Source of the DNA: Pectobacterium atrosepticum
GTDB lineage: Bacteria > Pseudomonadota > Gammaproteobacteria > Enterobacterales > Enterobacteriaceae
Direction of reading: 5' to 3'
Assembly (NCBI GenBank): GCA_019056595.1
Contig: CP036163.1
Coordinates: 2,294,001-2,358,000 of the forward strand
DNA length: 64,000 nt
In this document: positions 48,781-58,119 of the stretch, in pieces
Layout of the letters: each line of letters opens with the position of its first letter
How positions within the stretch are numbered: position 1 is the stretch's first letter
Position numbers and translations under genes: made by a program
Notes under the pieces: model-generated
Databases searched by the model: none
Seen by the model: the letters and a program-made list of their open reading frames with translations, nothing else
What the model was told of the DNA's origin: nothing

Positions 48781-50496
48781 ATGTTTAGCTTAGACGCCAT
48801 TCTGCAAGATCTTGTCCCGCATCGCCATACGCCACCCTGGCAGAAAACAGTTTTGCGTTCTCTGCTATTTGAAAATGAAATGCAGCAATTTGCGCGGCGT
48901 TACCCGCACCTGAAAGGATTGGACCTGGTCGAACAGATTCTTGATTACTTCAACTTCAATTGTGAAATGGTCGAGGGGGATTTAGAAAATATCCCCAGCC
49001 AAGGGCCGGTGGTACTGGTTGCCAACCACCCAATTGGCTCGCTGGACGGTCTGGCGCTATTACGTACCGTCGCCAGTGTCAGGCCAGATGTCCGTATCGT
49101 CGCCAGCCAGCTCCTCTCTTATGTCGCCCCGCTCAAAAATCTGTTTTTTTCCGTCGATAACTTCAATAACCGCACCAAACGCCAGCAAATCAGCGCCATC
49201 CAGCAACATCTGGAAGGCGACGGCGCGATCATCGTATTTCCAGCAGGCGAGGTTTCGCGCGTGAGCCTGCAAGGTATTCGTGATGGTCATTGGCACAACG
49301 GATTTATCCGCATGGCAAGCAAAGCGCGTGCGCCCGTAGTGCCCATCCATATCGGCGGACGCAATAGTACGCTGTTCTATCTCTCCTCCATGGTTTATCG
49401 CCCGCTGTCCACCCTCCTTCTGGTGAGAGAAATGTTCGGCCAGCGTGGGCAAACGCTCAAGCTGCGTATCGGTGCCAGAATTCCTTATGCATCCTGGAGC
49501 CAGGGTGAATGGAATGCTAACGATCTGGCGGCCCGCTTCCGGCGTCACGTTTATCGATTGGGACAAGGAAAGCCCGGCTGCTTTGCCGGTGAAAAACCCA
49601 TTGCGTTGGCCGAAGACCGCGTGCTGCTGAAACGTGCGCTGTCAGCGTGTGAAACGCTGGGTACCACGCCGGATGGCAAAGTGGTCTATCTGTACCGTCG
49701 CGGTGAAGAAGATTACGTGCCGCTGTTGCGTGAACTCGGACGCCTGCGAGAAATCGCTTTCCGGGCGGTGGGCGAAGGCTCTGGTCAGCGCCGCGATCTG
49801 GATAGCTACGATGATGACTACCTGCATCTGATCCTGTGGGACGATCGCGAGCTGGAGATTGTCGGTGCCTATCGCTTTGTCTCAACGGCAAATCTGATCG
49901 CCAAAAAAGGCAAGAACGGTCTCTACAGCCATAGTCTGTTCCAGTACGGCGACGAAATGGATCCGATCCTGGCGTCAGGCATTGAGCTAGGCCGCAGCTT
50001 TATTCAACCCAAATACTGGGGTAAGCGCGGGCTGGATTACCTCTGGTTGGGCATTGGTGCCTATCTGGCGCGTTATCCAGAACACCGCTATCTGTTCGGC
50101 CCCGTATCGCTTTCCGGCACGTTGCCACCGCATGCACGCGATTTGCTGGTCGCCTTTTATCGCCTGCACTTCACGCCTGAGCAGCCGCTGGCAACGTCGC
50201 GCCGCCCTTATCCGGCATCGCTGCCTGACGTGCTGAAACAGTTTGAAGGAACGGACTACCAGCAGGACCTCACTCGGTTGAAAAGCATGCTCAGCAATAT
50301 GGGGTGCGCTATCCCGACGCTCTACAAGCAGTATTCGGAGCTGTGTGAACCCGGAGGCGTGCGATTTATCGATTTTGGTATCGATCCCGATTTCAATAAC
50401 TGCATCGACGGTCTGGTACTTGTCGACCTGCAACAGCTGAAAACATCACGCTATCAGCGCTATATCGCGCCTTTTGTCGGCGATAAAGCCTCTTGA
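48781..50496 (+). CDS. Bifunctional acyltransferase, OlsF-like (ornithine-lipid synthesis candidate)
   Basis: 571 aa with two domains. The N-terminal half is a phospholipid/glycerol acyltransferase of the hemolysin type: VANHPIGSLDGLALL (His/Asp catalytic motif, about 79-93), SVDNFNNR, and IIVFPAGEVSRVS (about 152). The C-terminal half (about 290-560) is a GNAT/OlsB-like N-acyltransferase domain: EIVGAYRFVSTANL, SLFQYGDEMDPI, ELGRSFIQPKYWGKRGLDYLWLGIGAYL. This combination matches OlsF, which makes phosphate-free ornithine lipids by N- then O-acylation. Monocistronic, with a GGAGA-type ribosome site and a hairpin after it. The fusion is clear; the ornithine substrate is inferred. Confidence 0.8.
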   Translation: MFSLDAILQDLVPHRHTPPWQKTVLRSLLFENEMQQFARRYPHLKGLDLVEQILDYFNFNCEMVEGDLENIPSQGPVVLVANHPIGSLDGLALLRTVASVRPDVRIVASQLLSYVAPLKNLFFSVDNFNNRTKRQQISAIQQHLEGDGAIIVFPAGEVSRVSLQGIRDGHWHNGFIRMASKARAPVVPIHIGGRNSTLFYLSSMVYRPLSTLLLVREMFGQRGQTLKLRIGARIPYASWSQGEWNANDLAARFRRHVYRLGQGKPGCFAGEKPIALAEDRVLLKRALSACETLGTTPDGKVVYLYRRGEEDYVPLLRELGRLREIAFRAVGEGSGQRRDLDSYDDDYLHLILWDDRELEIVGAYRFVSTANLIAKKGKNGLYSHSLFQYGDEMDPILASGIELGRSFIQPKYWGKRGLDYLWLGIGAYLARYPEHRYLFGPVSLSGTLPPHARDLLVAFYRLHFTPEQPLATSRRPYPASLPDVLKQFEGTDYQQDLTRLKSMLSNMGCAIPTLYKQYSELCEPGGVRFIDFGIDPDFNNCIDGLVLVDLQQLKTSRYQRYIAPFVGDKAS

Positions 50497-50503
50497 TTGA
50501 CCG

Positions 50504-50542
50504 GCGCGTTAGCCTCTGAAGCGCTAACGCGCTACTTCCCTT
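50504..50542 (+). terminator. Terminator-like hairpin after the OlsF-like gene
   Basis: Perfect 10-bp stem GCGCGTTAGC / GCTAACGCGC with a 9-base loop, 8 bp after the stop, followed by the pyrimidine-rich TACTTCCCTTC. Confidence 0.65.
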
Positions 50543-50575
50543 CGTGCCAATCGCTTCAGAACCGAGATACGCGGA

Positions 50576-50618
50576 GCGACCACGGGGCGAGGTTTCCCTA
50601 CAGGAACCTCATCCCCGT
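50576..50618 (+). repeat. Dispersed hairpin repeat, copy A
   Basis: Begins GCGACCACGG and ends near CCCCGT. It forms a hairpin with stems ACGGGG/CCCCGT, GAGG/CCTC and TTCC/GGAA. Similar at 36 of 43 bases to the minus-strand sequence at 30206-30248. It lies in the 389-bp gap between the OlsF-like and chemoreceptor genes, which contains no credible gene. Confidence 0.65.
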
Positions 50619-50699
50619 TAACCAATGTCGTAACAATCCGCATTTTGTTTCTCAGATCACACATTTCATACGAAATCCCACTTGCCGTAATTTACGTGA

Positions 50700-50726
50700 T
50701 CAACTGAACGCTTTTTCTGCCGATAT
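50700..50726 (+). promoter_or_regulatory. Sigma-28 (FliA)-like promoter of the chemoreceptor gene
   Basis: TCAA-N15-GCCGATAT compares with TAAA-N15-GCCGATAA: three of four bases at -35, seven of eight at -10, and exact spacing. It is 160 bp upstream of the MCP start. It implies co-expression with the flagellar regulon. Confidence 0.68.
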
Positions 50727-50885
50727 TAAAGATATTCTTATCTATCAATTTTTAAATGCGGGAGTCGCTGATGTATCCCGAAAACGCGAAGGATAGCTAT
50801 AATACCTTGTCATTACTTGCATCGATTACGATAGCAAGCTCCCTCCGTTATGCCTTCATAGCATGTCAAAAAATTAAGGATGTTT

Positions 50886-52553
50886 ATGAATATGCTGAAC
50901 AGAATCAAACTCGGCAAGATGCTGGGTATGGGATTTTCTCTGGTTATCATCATCAGTCTGATGGTGGCATTCTTCGGACGGCTCCAACTGGTTGGGCTGG
51001 GTAACGACATCGACCGGCTTTCCGGCACTACGTTAGCCAATATGTTATTGATTCAGGATGTTAAAGCCGGTTTTGACGCTAATGCCCGCCTGATCCGCAA
51101 CATTGCGATCAGCACCGACCCTGCGCAAATCAAGCAGGAAAAGCAGTTCGTCGATGAGCAAATCGCTCGCAATACCGCCAACCTGAAAAAACTGGGGCAA
51201 CAGCTGGATACCGAAGGAACCAGCGCGCTGTTGAAACAGTTTCAAGACACCCGCCCGCCGTACCTTACCGCCTTTTTGAAAGCCATGGAGCTGGTGCAAT
51301 CCACCGATCCACAACTGCGTCTGCAGGGTAACGCCATTATTCTTAATGAGATGCAACCTGCGCAAAACGCACTGTTCAAAGTGCTGGACGCGATGATGGC
51401 CTCGCAACAGCAGGATACTAACGAGATTGTCAGCCACGCACAGCATGGCGCGCAATCCGGCAGCGTCATCATGCTGGTTCTCTCCCTTGCCGCCACCGCG
51501 ATGGCCGCCGTCGTGGCATGGCTGATTACCCGCACGTTGAAAAATCAACTGGGTGGTGAACCACTTTATGCGACCCACATTGCCCGGCTGGTGGCCGATG
51601 GCGATCTGGCTGTCGACATCGACATCAAGCCAAACGACCACAGCAGTCTGTTAGCCACCATGCATCACATGAATAATAACCTGGGCGATATCGTCGAGCA
51701 GGTACGGCAGAGCAGCGAAGCTATTGCTTCAGGCTCTAGCCAAATCGAGGCAGGCAGCGAAAATCTCAGCCAACGCACGGAAGAGCAAGCCGCCAGCTTG
51801 CAGCAAACCGCCGCGTCTATGGAGCAGATGAGTCAGGCAATTCGTCAGAATGCAGATACGGTACGCAACGCCACCCGTCTCGCCAGCCAAACCAGCGAAA
51901 CGGCAACGAAAGGCGGCGAGGCGCTCGGAGACATGGTCATTACGATGAAAGAGATCTCCACCAGTTCGCACAAAATCCGAGACATCATTAGCGTCATTGA
52001 TGGCATCGCTTTTCAGACCAATATACTGGCGCTGAATGCGGCGGTCGAAGCCGCTCGCGCTGGCGAGCAGGGTCGCGGCTTCGCCGTGGTAGCAGGGGAA
52101 GTTCGTTCACTGGCACAGCGCTCCGCCTCCGCCGCCAAAGAGATCGCGGTCCTGATCAACACCAGCGTCGAGAAAGTAGAAGCAGGGAATCGCCTGGTCG
52201 AAGACACTGGCAGCACCATTGATGAGCTGGTACGTCAGGCGCGCAGCGTGGCGGATTTAATCAGCGAGATTGGGACGACAACGCAGGAGCAGGAATCCGG
52301 CATTTCGCAAATTCATGATGCAGTGAACCAGCTTGATCAGGTCACCCAGCAGAACGCGACGCTAGTGGAAGAGTCCGCCAATGCGGCAACCAGCCTGCGC
52401 GAACAGTCATCCCATCTGGTAACACTGATGAACCATTTCCACCTGCGTGGCACGCCAGCAGCCCGCCCAGCGCCGATGGCGAAGAAAGCGCAAACGGCCC
52501 GCTTAGCGCTTGCTCCAGTCGGCAACACGCAGGATAACTGGGAAAAATTCTAA
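50886..52553 (+). CDS. Methyl-accepting chemotaxis protein
   Basis: 555 aa from ATG 50886 ([19 protein letters not shown]), with AAGGA five bases upstream; the ATG at 50880 overlaps that site. TM1 about 14-34, a periplasmic four-helix-bundle sensor about 35-190, TM2 about 195-215 ([21 protein letters not shown]), HAMP, then the signalling domain with the conserved hairpin tip [48 protein letters not shown] (about 365-412). It ends in NWEKF, an xWxxF pentapeptide tether for CheR/CheB, so it is probably a high-abundance-type receptor. The ligand is unknown. Confidence 0.95.
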   Translation: MNMLNRIKLGKMLGMGFSLVIIISLMVAFFGRLQLVGLGNDIDRLSGTTLANMLLIQDVKAGFDANARLIRNIAISTDPAQIKQEKQFVDEQIARNTANLKKLGQQLDTEGTSALLKQFQDTRPPYLTAFLKAMELVQSTDPQLRLQGNAIILNEMQPAQNALFKVLDAMMASQQQDTNEIVSHAQHGAQSGSVIMLVLSLAATAMAAVVAWLITRTLKNQLGGEPLYATHIARLVADGDLAVDIDIKPNDHSSLLATMHHMNNNLGDIVEQVRQSSEAIASGSSQIEAGSENLSQRTEEQAASLQQTAASMEQMSQAIRQNADTVRNATRLASQTSETATKGGEALGDMVITMKEISTSSHKIRDIISVIDGIAFQTNILALNAAVEAARAGEQGRGFAVVAGEVRSLAQRSASAAKEIAVLINTSVEKVEAGNRLVEDTGSTIDELVRQARSVADLISEIGTTTQEQESGISQIHDAVNQLDQVTQQNATLVEESANAATSLREQSSHLVTLMNHFHLRGTPAARPAPMAKKAQTARLALAPVGNTQDNWEKF

Positions 52554-52566
52554 CGTATTTCCTCTG

Positions 52567-52600
52567 CCCCCTGATGCCACAGCATAGGCATCAGGGGGTA
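52567..52600. terminator. Bidirectional terminator between the MCP and citrate synthase-like genes
   Basis: Perfect 12-bp stem CCCCCTGATGCC / GGCATCAGGGGG with an 8-base loop between convergent genes. T-runs are weak on both sides. Confidence 0.7.
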
Positions 52601-52615
52601 ATCGTATTAGTCCTT

Positions 52616-52672
52616 CATTTGAGAAACATTATTCCTTCTGAGAAACGTTATCCCTTCTGAGAAACATAGTCC
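52616..52672 (-). repeat. Three 19-bp tandem repeats at the 3' end of the citrate synthase-like gene
   Basis: Units at 52616, 52635 and 52654 share TGAGAAAC at the same offset (for example CTTCTGAGAAACGTTATCC). The last unit contains the C-terminal VSQK codons; the stop is at 52648-52650 in the middle unit. This looks like slippage duplication of the gene's end. Confidence 0.75.
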
Positions 52673-53931
52673 CGCTGCGGCTGCCCGGTATAAATTTGCC
52701 GTGGGCGATAGATGCTGATTTCCTGCTGTTTGTGCATTTCATCCCAATGCGCAATCCAGCCAATCGTCCTACCGACGGTAGAGATGACGGTAAACATTGA
52801 TGACGGCAGCCCCATCGCTTTCAGAATGACGGAGGTATAGAAATCAACACTGGGATAGAGTTTATTCTCCAGAAAATAGGCATCGGTCATGGCGATATGT
52901 TCCAGCTCCATCGCCACTTGCAACAGGCTGTCCTCCATGCCTAATTCGTTGAGCACCTCGTAACAGGTTTTACGCAGAATCGCCGCGCGTGGATCGAAAT
53001 GCTGGTAGACAGAGTTACCAAACCCCATCAGACGGAATGAATCACAGCGGTCTTTCGCACGCCGTACAAATTCAGGAACGCGGTCGACCGTTTTAATCTC
53101 TTCCAGCATGCGCATGCAGGCTTCATTCGCCCCACCGTGCAACGGCCCCCACATCGACGCCAGCCCAGCCGCAATACAGGCAAACGGGTTCGCGCCGGAA
53201 GAACCAGACGCTCTGACCGCCATGGTAGACGGGCATTGACCATGATCGGCATGCAGAATCAGGATGCGGTTCATCGCCCGTTCCAACACCGGATTAACTT
53301 CATACTTCTCTGCCGGAATCGAAAACAGCATGTGCAGGAAGTTGCCGGTATAGGAGAGAGAATTTCGGGGATACACAGACGGCTGTTCGACGGAGTATTT
53401 GTAGCACATCGCCGCCAGCGTCGGCATTTTCGACAGCAGCCGTACCGCCGCCAGCTCGCGGTGTTCCGCGTTATTGATATCCAAGACATCGTGATAGAAC
53501 GCGGCCAGCGCCCCGACCACCGCGCACATCAGCGCCATTGGGTGGGAATCGCGACGAAAGCCGCTGAACATCCGGGTAATCTGCTCATGAACCAGCGTAT
53601 GTCGGGTAATGTTGTCAGCAAATTTCGCATACGCCTCCGGTGAAGGCGCGTCGCTGTGCAGCAGAATGTAACAAACCTCAGTAAAGTCGCACTGCTCGGC
53701 AAGCTGTTCGACAGGGAAGCCCCGATGCAGCAACACGCTATTCGCTGCATCAATGTAGGTAATCGCCGACTCACACCCTGCCGTGTTAGCAAAACCGGGG
53801 TCATAGCTGCATAGCCCATGTTCGCCGAGTGGGCGAATATCCACAGCCGTTTTCCCCAGTACGCCGGAACGCATTTCCAGCGCAATACTCGCCTGCCCTT
53901 CTGCCGTCAACGTGGACGTTCTGACTGTCAT
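52648..53931 (-). CDS. Type II citrate synthase paralogue with catalytic His replaced by Asn
   Basis: 427 aa, collinear with E. coli GltA (numbering differs by one when Met is counted). Retained: His265 ([10 protein letters not shown]; GltA His264), Asp363 (YPSVDFYT; GltA Asp362), Arg315 (FDPRA; GltA Arg314), Arg388 ([10 protein letters not shown]) and the ILHADH stretch. Changed: the GFGH-R-VY motif reads GFGNSVY, so Asn306 stands at catalytic His305 and Ser307 at the next Arg; codons AAC (53016-53014) and TCT (53013-53011) are clear. The NADH-linked Cys206 of GltA is also absent ([10 protein letters not shown]). The housekeeping gltA normally lies by sdhCDAB, so this is a second copy. It sits in the same accessory block as the citrate-type siderophore operon. 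It may have altered chemistry or be inactive. Confidence 0.92.
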   Translation of the reverse strand: MTVRTSTLTAEGQASIALEMRSGVLGKTAVDIRPLGEHGLCSYDPGFANTAGCESAITYIDAANSVLLHRGFPVEQLAEQCDFTEVCYILLHSDAPSPEAYAKFADNITRHTLVHEQITRMFSGFRRDSHPMALMCAVVGALAAFYHDVLDINNAEHRELAAVRLLSKMPTLAAMCYKYSVEQPSVYPRNSLSYTGNFLHMLFSIPAEKYEVNPVLERAMNRILILHADHGQCPSTMAVRASGSSGANPFACIAAGLASMWGPLHGGANEACMRMLEEIKTVDRVPEFVRRAKDRCDSFRLMGFGNSVYQHFDPRAAILRKTCYEVLNELGMEDSLLQVAMELEHIAMTDAYFLENKLYPSVDFYTSVILKAMGLPSSMFTVISTVGRTIGWIAHWDEMHKQQEISIYRPRQIYTGQPQRDYVSQKG

Positions 53932-54281
53932 GAACCTTTCTCCTGCCCGAATAATGATGTTGTCCCGTCAGCTCTCACAGGCTTTGGATAGGTAATCCCG
54001 TGCTACACGCCCAGATTAAAACGACACTCAATTTATAAAGAAACAAGCCAACGTATTTCATACGCTAAAATCGTGGGTGGGTTGCAAGAATCTGACGGAA
54101 TATTGATTTAGATAAAGATTGTTGCGCAGAATAGCATCGTTATCGCACTCGCTTTCCAGACGGCAGCGGCTGGCATTTTGCACGCTCAATCCGTATAACT
54201 GTCCTCACTGGTTTACTCCACGACTTATTTATTCCACTACTTATTTACTCCACTAACTTGATGACGACTGATATCAGACCT
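53932..54281. other. Divergent region between the citrate synthase-like gene and tex
   Basis: 350 bp with no credible gene. It has the ribosome site AGGAGAAAGG of the minus-strand gene, an AT-rich middle, and at 54212-54259 a tandem repeat (listed separately) just before tex. Confidence 0.5.
54212..54259 (+). repeat. Three 16-bp tandem repeats upstream of tex
   Basis: Units TTTACTCCACGACTTA, TTTATTCCACTACTTA and TTTACTCCACTAACTT run from 54212, ending 22 bp before the tex ATG, so they fall in its likely leader. Confidence 0.75.
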
Positions 54282-56615
54282 ATGAATGATTCATTAAGCC
54301 AACTTATCGCCCGCGAATTGCAGGCGCGCACGGAGCAGGTAGACGCCGCTGTTCGCCTGCTGGACGAAGGAAATACCGTCCCTTTTATCTCCCGTTACCG
54401 TAAAGAAGTGACCGGCGGGCTGGATGACACCCAATTGCGCCAGCTCGAAACACGTCTCGGTTACCTGCGTGAGCTGGAAGATCGGCGCCAGACTATTCTG
54501 AAATCCATCGACGAGCAGGGGAAGTTAACCGCACAGCTCGCCACCGCGATTAACGGCACGCTGAGCAAAACCGAGCTGGAAGATCTCTACCTGCCGTATA
54601 AACCTAAGCGCCGGACTCGCGGACAAATCGCGATTGAAGCTGGTCTGGAACCGCTGGCTAACGGCTTGTGGCAAGACCCAAGTCAGGAGCCGGAGCTGAC
54701 GGCACAGGCTTATGTCGATGCCGAGAAAGGCGTGGCAGACGTGAAGGCCGCGCTGGACGGCGCACGTTACATCCTGATGGAACGCTTTGCCGAAGACGCA
54801 ACACTACTGGCAAAAGTGCGTCATTATCTGTGGAAAAACGCGCATCTGGTTTCCCGCGTCGTAGAAGGGAAAGAAGAAGAAGGTGCAAAGTTCCGCGACT
54901 ATTTCGATCATCACGAACCGATTACTCTGGTCCCTTCACACCGCGCTCTGGCGATGTTCCGTGGACGCAATGAAGGCGTGCTGCAACTGGTATTGAATGC
55001 CGATCCGCAGCACGAAGAAGCACCGCGTGAGAGCTACTGCGAACAGATTATTATCGACCATCTGAATCTGCGGCTAGGCAATGCGGCAGCAGATAGCTGG
55101 CGACGCGCCGTCATTAGCTGGACGTGGCGCATCAAGGTGTTGCTGCACCTTGAAACCGAACTGATGGGCAGCGTGCGTGAAAAGGCCGAGGACGAAGCGA
55201 TCAACGTCTTCGCCCGCAATATGCACGACCTGCTGATGGCCGCCCCTGCGGGCATGCGCGCCACCATGGGTCTCGATCCGGGTCTGCGTACAGGTGTAAA
55301 AGTCGCGGTGGTCGATGCCACCGGCAAGCTGGTCGCGACCGATACCATTTATCCGCATACCGGTCAGGCAGCGAAAGCCGCTCCGATTGTGGCCGCACTG
55401 TGCCTCAAATATCAGGTTGAGCTGGTGGCGATTGGCAACGGGACTGCCTCGCGTGAAACCGAGCGTTTCTTCCTCGACACACAGAAACAGTTCCCAGATA
55501 TCAACGCGCAGAAAGTGATCGTCAGTGAAGCGGGCGCATCGGTGTACTCTGCATCGGAACTGGCGGCGCTGGAATTCCCCGATCTGGATGTGTCACTGCG
55601 CGGCGCGGTATCTATCGCCCGTCGTTTGCAGGATCCGCTGGCGGAATTGGTGAAGATCGATCCGAAGTCCATCGGTGTTGGCCAGTACCAGCATGACGTG
55701 AGCCAGAGCCAGCTCGCGAAGAAACTGGATGCGGTGGTCGAGGACTGCGTAAACGCCGTCGGCGTTGACCTGAATACCGCGTCCGTAGCGCTGTTAACAC
55801 GTGTTGCAGGGCTGACGCGCATGATGGCGCAGAATATCGTGACCTGGCGCGATGAGAATGGTCGTTTCCACAACCGCGAACAACTTCTGAAAGTCAGCCG
55901 TCTGGGGCCAAAAGCCTTTGAACAGTGCGCGGGATTCCTGCGTATCAATCACGGCAATAACCCACTGGATGCCTCTACCGTTCACCCAGAAGCCTATCCG
56001 ATTGTGGAACGTATTCTGGCCGCGACCGAACAGGCGTTGCAGGAGCTAATGGGGAATCCAACTGCGCTGCGTAACCTGAAGCCATCGGATTTCACCGATG
56101 AACGTTTCGGCGTGCCGACGGTGACTGACATCATCAAAGAGCTGGAAAAACCGGGTCGCGATCCGCGTCCTGAATTCAAAACGGCTAGCTTCGCCGATGG
56201 CGTAGAAACCTTAAAAGATCTGCTACCGGGCATGGTTCTGGAAGGTGCGGTCACCAACGTCACCAACTTTGGTGCGTTTGTGGATATCGGCGTCCATCAG
56301 GACGGCTTGGTTCACATTTCATCACTGGCCGATCATTTCGTCGACGATCCACATAAAGTGGTGAAAGCTGGCGACATCGTAAAAGTGAAAGTGATGGAAG
56401 TCGATTTGCAACGTAAGCGCATCGCGCTGACTATGCGGCTTGATGAACAGCCGGGCGACACCGCATCACGCCGTGGCGGTGGTAATACACGTGCGGATAA
56501 CACGACTTCGCTGCGTCAGCCAGCCGGTAAATCACGCCCACGTCCGGCCAGCGCACCAACCTCAGGCAATAGCGCAATGGGCGATGCTCTGGCCGCCGCC
56601 CTTAAAAAACGTTAA
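54282..56615 (+). CDS. tex: Transcription accessory / RNA-binding protein Tex
   Basis: 777 aa from ATG 54282 ([14 protein letters not shown]), matching E. coli YhgF (773); the ATG at 54258 adds eight unrelated residues. N-terminal Tex helical domain, YqgF/RuvC-like domain from [18 protein letters not shown] (about 325), helix-hairpin-helix region ([28 protein letters not shown], about 497), and a C-terminal S1 RNA-binding domain ([31 protein letters not shown], about 650) with a basic tail. Involved in transcription and ribosome-associated RNA handling. In E. coli it follows greB and precedes feoABC; neither neighbour is conserved here. Confidence 0.97.
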   Translation: MNDSLSQLIARELQARTEQVDAAVRLLDEGNTVPFISRYRKEVTGGLDDTQLRQLETRLGYLRELEDRRQTILKSIDEQGKLTAQLATAINGTLSKTELEDLYLPYKPKRRTRGQIAIEAGLEPLANGLWQDPSQEPELTAQAYVDAEKGVADVKAALDGARYILMERFAEDATLLAKVRHYLWKNAHLVSRVVEGKEEEGAKFRDYFDHHEPITLVPSHRALAMFRGRNEGVLQLVLNADPQHEEAPRESYCEQIIIDHLNLRLGNAAADSWRRAVISWTWRIKVLLHLETELMGSVREKAEDEAINVFARNMHDLLMAAPAGMRATMGLDPGLRTGVKVAVVDATGKLVATDTIYPHTGQAAKAAPIVAALCLKYQVELVAIGNGTASRETERFFLDTQKQFPDINAQKVIVSEAGASVYSASELAALEFPDLDVSLRGAVSIARRLQDPLAELVKIDPKSIGVGQYQHDVSQSQLAKKLDAVVEDCVNAVGVDLNTASVALLTRVAGLTRMMAQNIVTWRDENGRFHNREQLLKVSRLGPKAFEQCAGFLRINHGNNPLDASTVHPEAYPIVERILAATEQALQELMGNPTALRNLKPSDFTDERFGVPTVTDIIKELEKPGRDPRPEFKTASFADGVETLKDLLPGMVLEGAVTNVTNFGAFVDIGVHQDGLVHISSLADHFVDDPHKVVKAGDIVKVKVMEVDLQRKRIALTMRLDEQPGDTASRRGGGNTRADNTTSLRQPAGKSRPRPASAPTSGNSAMGDALAAALKKR

Positions 56616-56636
56616 TTACCGTTCTGTTATTATTTA

Positions 56637-56680
56637 AAAGATCCCTGACCTTGTGAAAACGAGATCAGGGATCTTTCCTG
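56637..56680 (+). terminator. Rho-independent terminator after tex
   Basis: 12-bp stem AAAGATCCCTGA / TCAGGGATCTTT with a 16-base loop, then CC. It starts 21 bp after the stop. Confidence 0.8.
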
Positions 56681-56800
56681 CCAAAATACCGCTATTTTGT
56701 TTCCCTAATAAAACTATGTTTCATTTATATTGAAATATTCAACCTATTTGCGATTAATTTGTGATCTGTATCTAGGTAAATAAATTACCGTTGCGTTATT

Positions 56801-56842
56801 ATTGTTCTATATAGGAAACCCTAGTTTTACATATAGAACAAT
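56801..56842. promoter_or_regulatory. Operator-like perfect inverted repeat at the IclR-family regulator start
   Basis: ATTGTTCTATAT (56801-56812) and ATATAGAACAAT (56831-56842) are perfect 12-bp arms separated by 18 bp, centre to centre 30 bp, about three helical turns. The right arm ends one base before the ATG at 56844, so a bound regulator would cover the translation start region. Autoregulation is likely. Confidence 0.75.
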
Positions 56843-56843
56843 C

Positions 56844-57632
56844 ATGAATATATTCCAACAACTCGAACACAGTAAAGCGCCAGCAGCAGTCCGTTTAGTG
56901 ATGGTTATTGACTACATCGCCAAACGTGACGAAGCCAGCTTCACTGAGATTTGTACTGATTTGTCTATACCCAAAAGCAGCGTGCATCATCTATTGGAAG
57001 TGCTGGTGGTAACGCAACTGTTACGCCAGCGCGCTGATGGGCGTTATGTTTTGGGGCTGAGACTGTTTGAGTTGGGTGGTCTGGTAATAAAGAATATTGA
57101 TCTGCGTAAAGACACCATTAACTTTATGCACGAGCTGGTCAAAGAGACGGAGTTAACCTGCCATCTGGGTATTATGGACGGCGATAACGGTTTCTTTCTG
57201 AGTAAAGTAGAATCTCCCAAGGCCATCGTAAAAACATCCTGGGAAGGTAAGAAAATTGTATTTAACCGTATGTCTCTGGGAAAAGTGCTTGTGGCTTGGC
57301 TACCGCAGGAAAGAATTGAATCACTGATTGCTGATTGCAGCTTTGAGTATTTGACACCCCGGACGATTACCAACAAAGACGATTTTCTACAGCACCTGAA
57401 AACCGTCAAGGAACAGGGCTGGGCAATAGACGATGGCGAAGATATAGAAGAAATCTGCTGCATGGCCGCGCCGATTTTTAACCAGAATGGTGACGTCATT
57501 GCTGCTATCGGCGTTAACGGTATGCAATCGCAATATGCTAACGGAAAAAAAGAGAAGCATCTGGCAAGCCTGATTAAAACCAGCAAAGCTATCACAGCTC
57601 ATATTAACAGTCGGAATATTGATATTAGATAA
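56844..57632 (+). CDS. IclR-family transcriptional regulator
   Basis: 262 aa from ATG 56844 (MNIFQQLEHSKAPAAVRLV). An earlier in-frame start at 56802 would translate through the inverted repeat and is rejected. N-terminal winged helix (ASFTEICTDLSIPKSSVHHLLEVLVVTQLL, about 25-54; GRYVLGLRLFELG) and a C-terminal IclR effector domain (CHLGIMDGDNGFFLSKVES, IGVNGMQSQYANGKK). It belongs to the same family as KdgR, the pectinolysis repressor, but is not evidently KdgR itself. It sits upstream of kdgT and kduI, so it may respond to a pectin-derived keto-sugar. Confidence 0.88.
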   Translation: MNIFQQLEHSKAPAAVRLVMVIDYIAKRDEASFTEICTDLSIPKSSVHHLLEVLVVTQLLRQRADGRYVLGLRLFELGGLVIKNIDLRKDTINFMHELVKETELTCHLGIMDGDNGFFLSKVESPKAIVKTSWEGKKIVFNRMSLGKVLVAWLPQERIESLIADCSFEYLTPRTITNKDDFLQHLKTVKEQGWAIDDGEDIEEICCMAAPIFNQNGDVIAAIGVNGMQSQYANGKKEKHLASLIKTSKAITAHINSRNIDIR

Positions 57633-57652
57633 TAAATTTATCCTAAATAGCC

Positions 57653-57691
57653 ATAGTGAACGCCAATTCATAATTAATTGAAATTCACTAT
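57653..57691. promoter_or_regulatory. Nested dyad downstream of the IclR-family gene
   Basis: Outer arms ATAGTGAA / TTCACTAT (57653-57660, 57684-57691) and inner arms CAATT / AATTG (57664-57668, 57676-57680). The left half-site ATAGTGAAC shares 7 of 9 bases with ATATAGAAC of the operator at 56801-56842, and arm spacing is 31 versus 30 bp. It could be a second IclR site controlling kdgT-kduI, or a weak terminator without a T-run. The remaining gap to kdgT is AT-rich and holds ERIC copy 2. Confidence 0.4.
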
Positions 57692-57913
57692 AGCTATAGT
57701 CATGAAAATATCAGCGTGACGGATACGTCACGACATAATTACCTGTAAAAGCTAGCTAAGCATTACGGGAAGGCTTCCCATCACCTAAATATATTACAAA
57801 ATGCATAAACATTACGGTGACGAAAAATATTAACGATCAACTTTATAATGAGGACGACCATCTTCAATAATTAATAAAACCGGGTAATAACACTTTGATT
57901 ATTATCCCCCTCT

Positions 57914-58038
<125 letters not shown>

Positions 58039-58119
58039 ATTTATTTATTATACAAATAATCCACCTGTCTTTATTGACGGCGGGCTGAACATATTTCTAT
58101 TTTTACAATGAGAACTGTT

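Noticed and set aside
50497-50796. 99-codon plus-strand frame after the OlsF-like gene
   Set aside because: Runs through a terminator-like hairpin, the dispersed repeat and the sigma-28-like promoter; no recognisable protein.
52648-53931. Housekeeping gltA
   Set aside because: Catalytic His and the following Arg are substituted, NADH-site Cys is absent, and sdhCDAB is not adjacent.
53940-53965. Fur box upstream of the citrate synthase-like gene
   Set aside because: Only one half (AATAATGAT) resembles the consensus; the other half is GC-rich.
57715-57732. CRP site before kdgT (CGTGAC-N6-GTCACG)
   Set aside because: The GTGA and TCAC halves are separated by 8 bases where CRP requires 6; kept only as an unexplained dyad.
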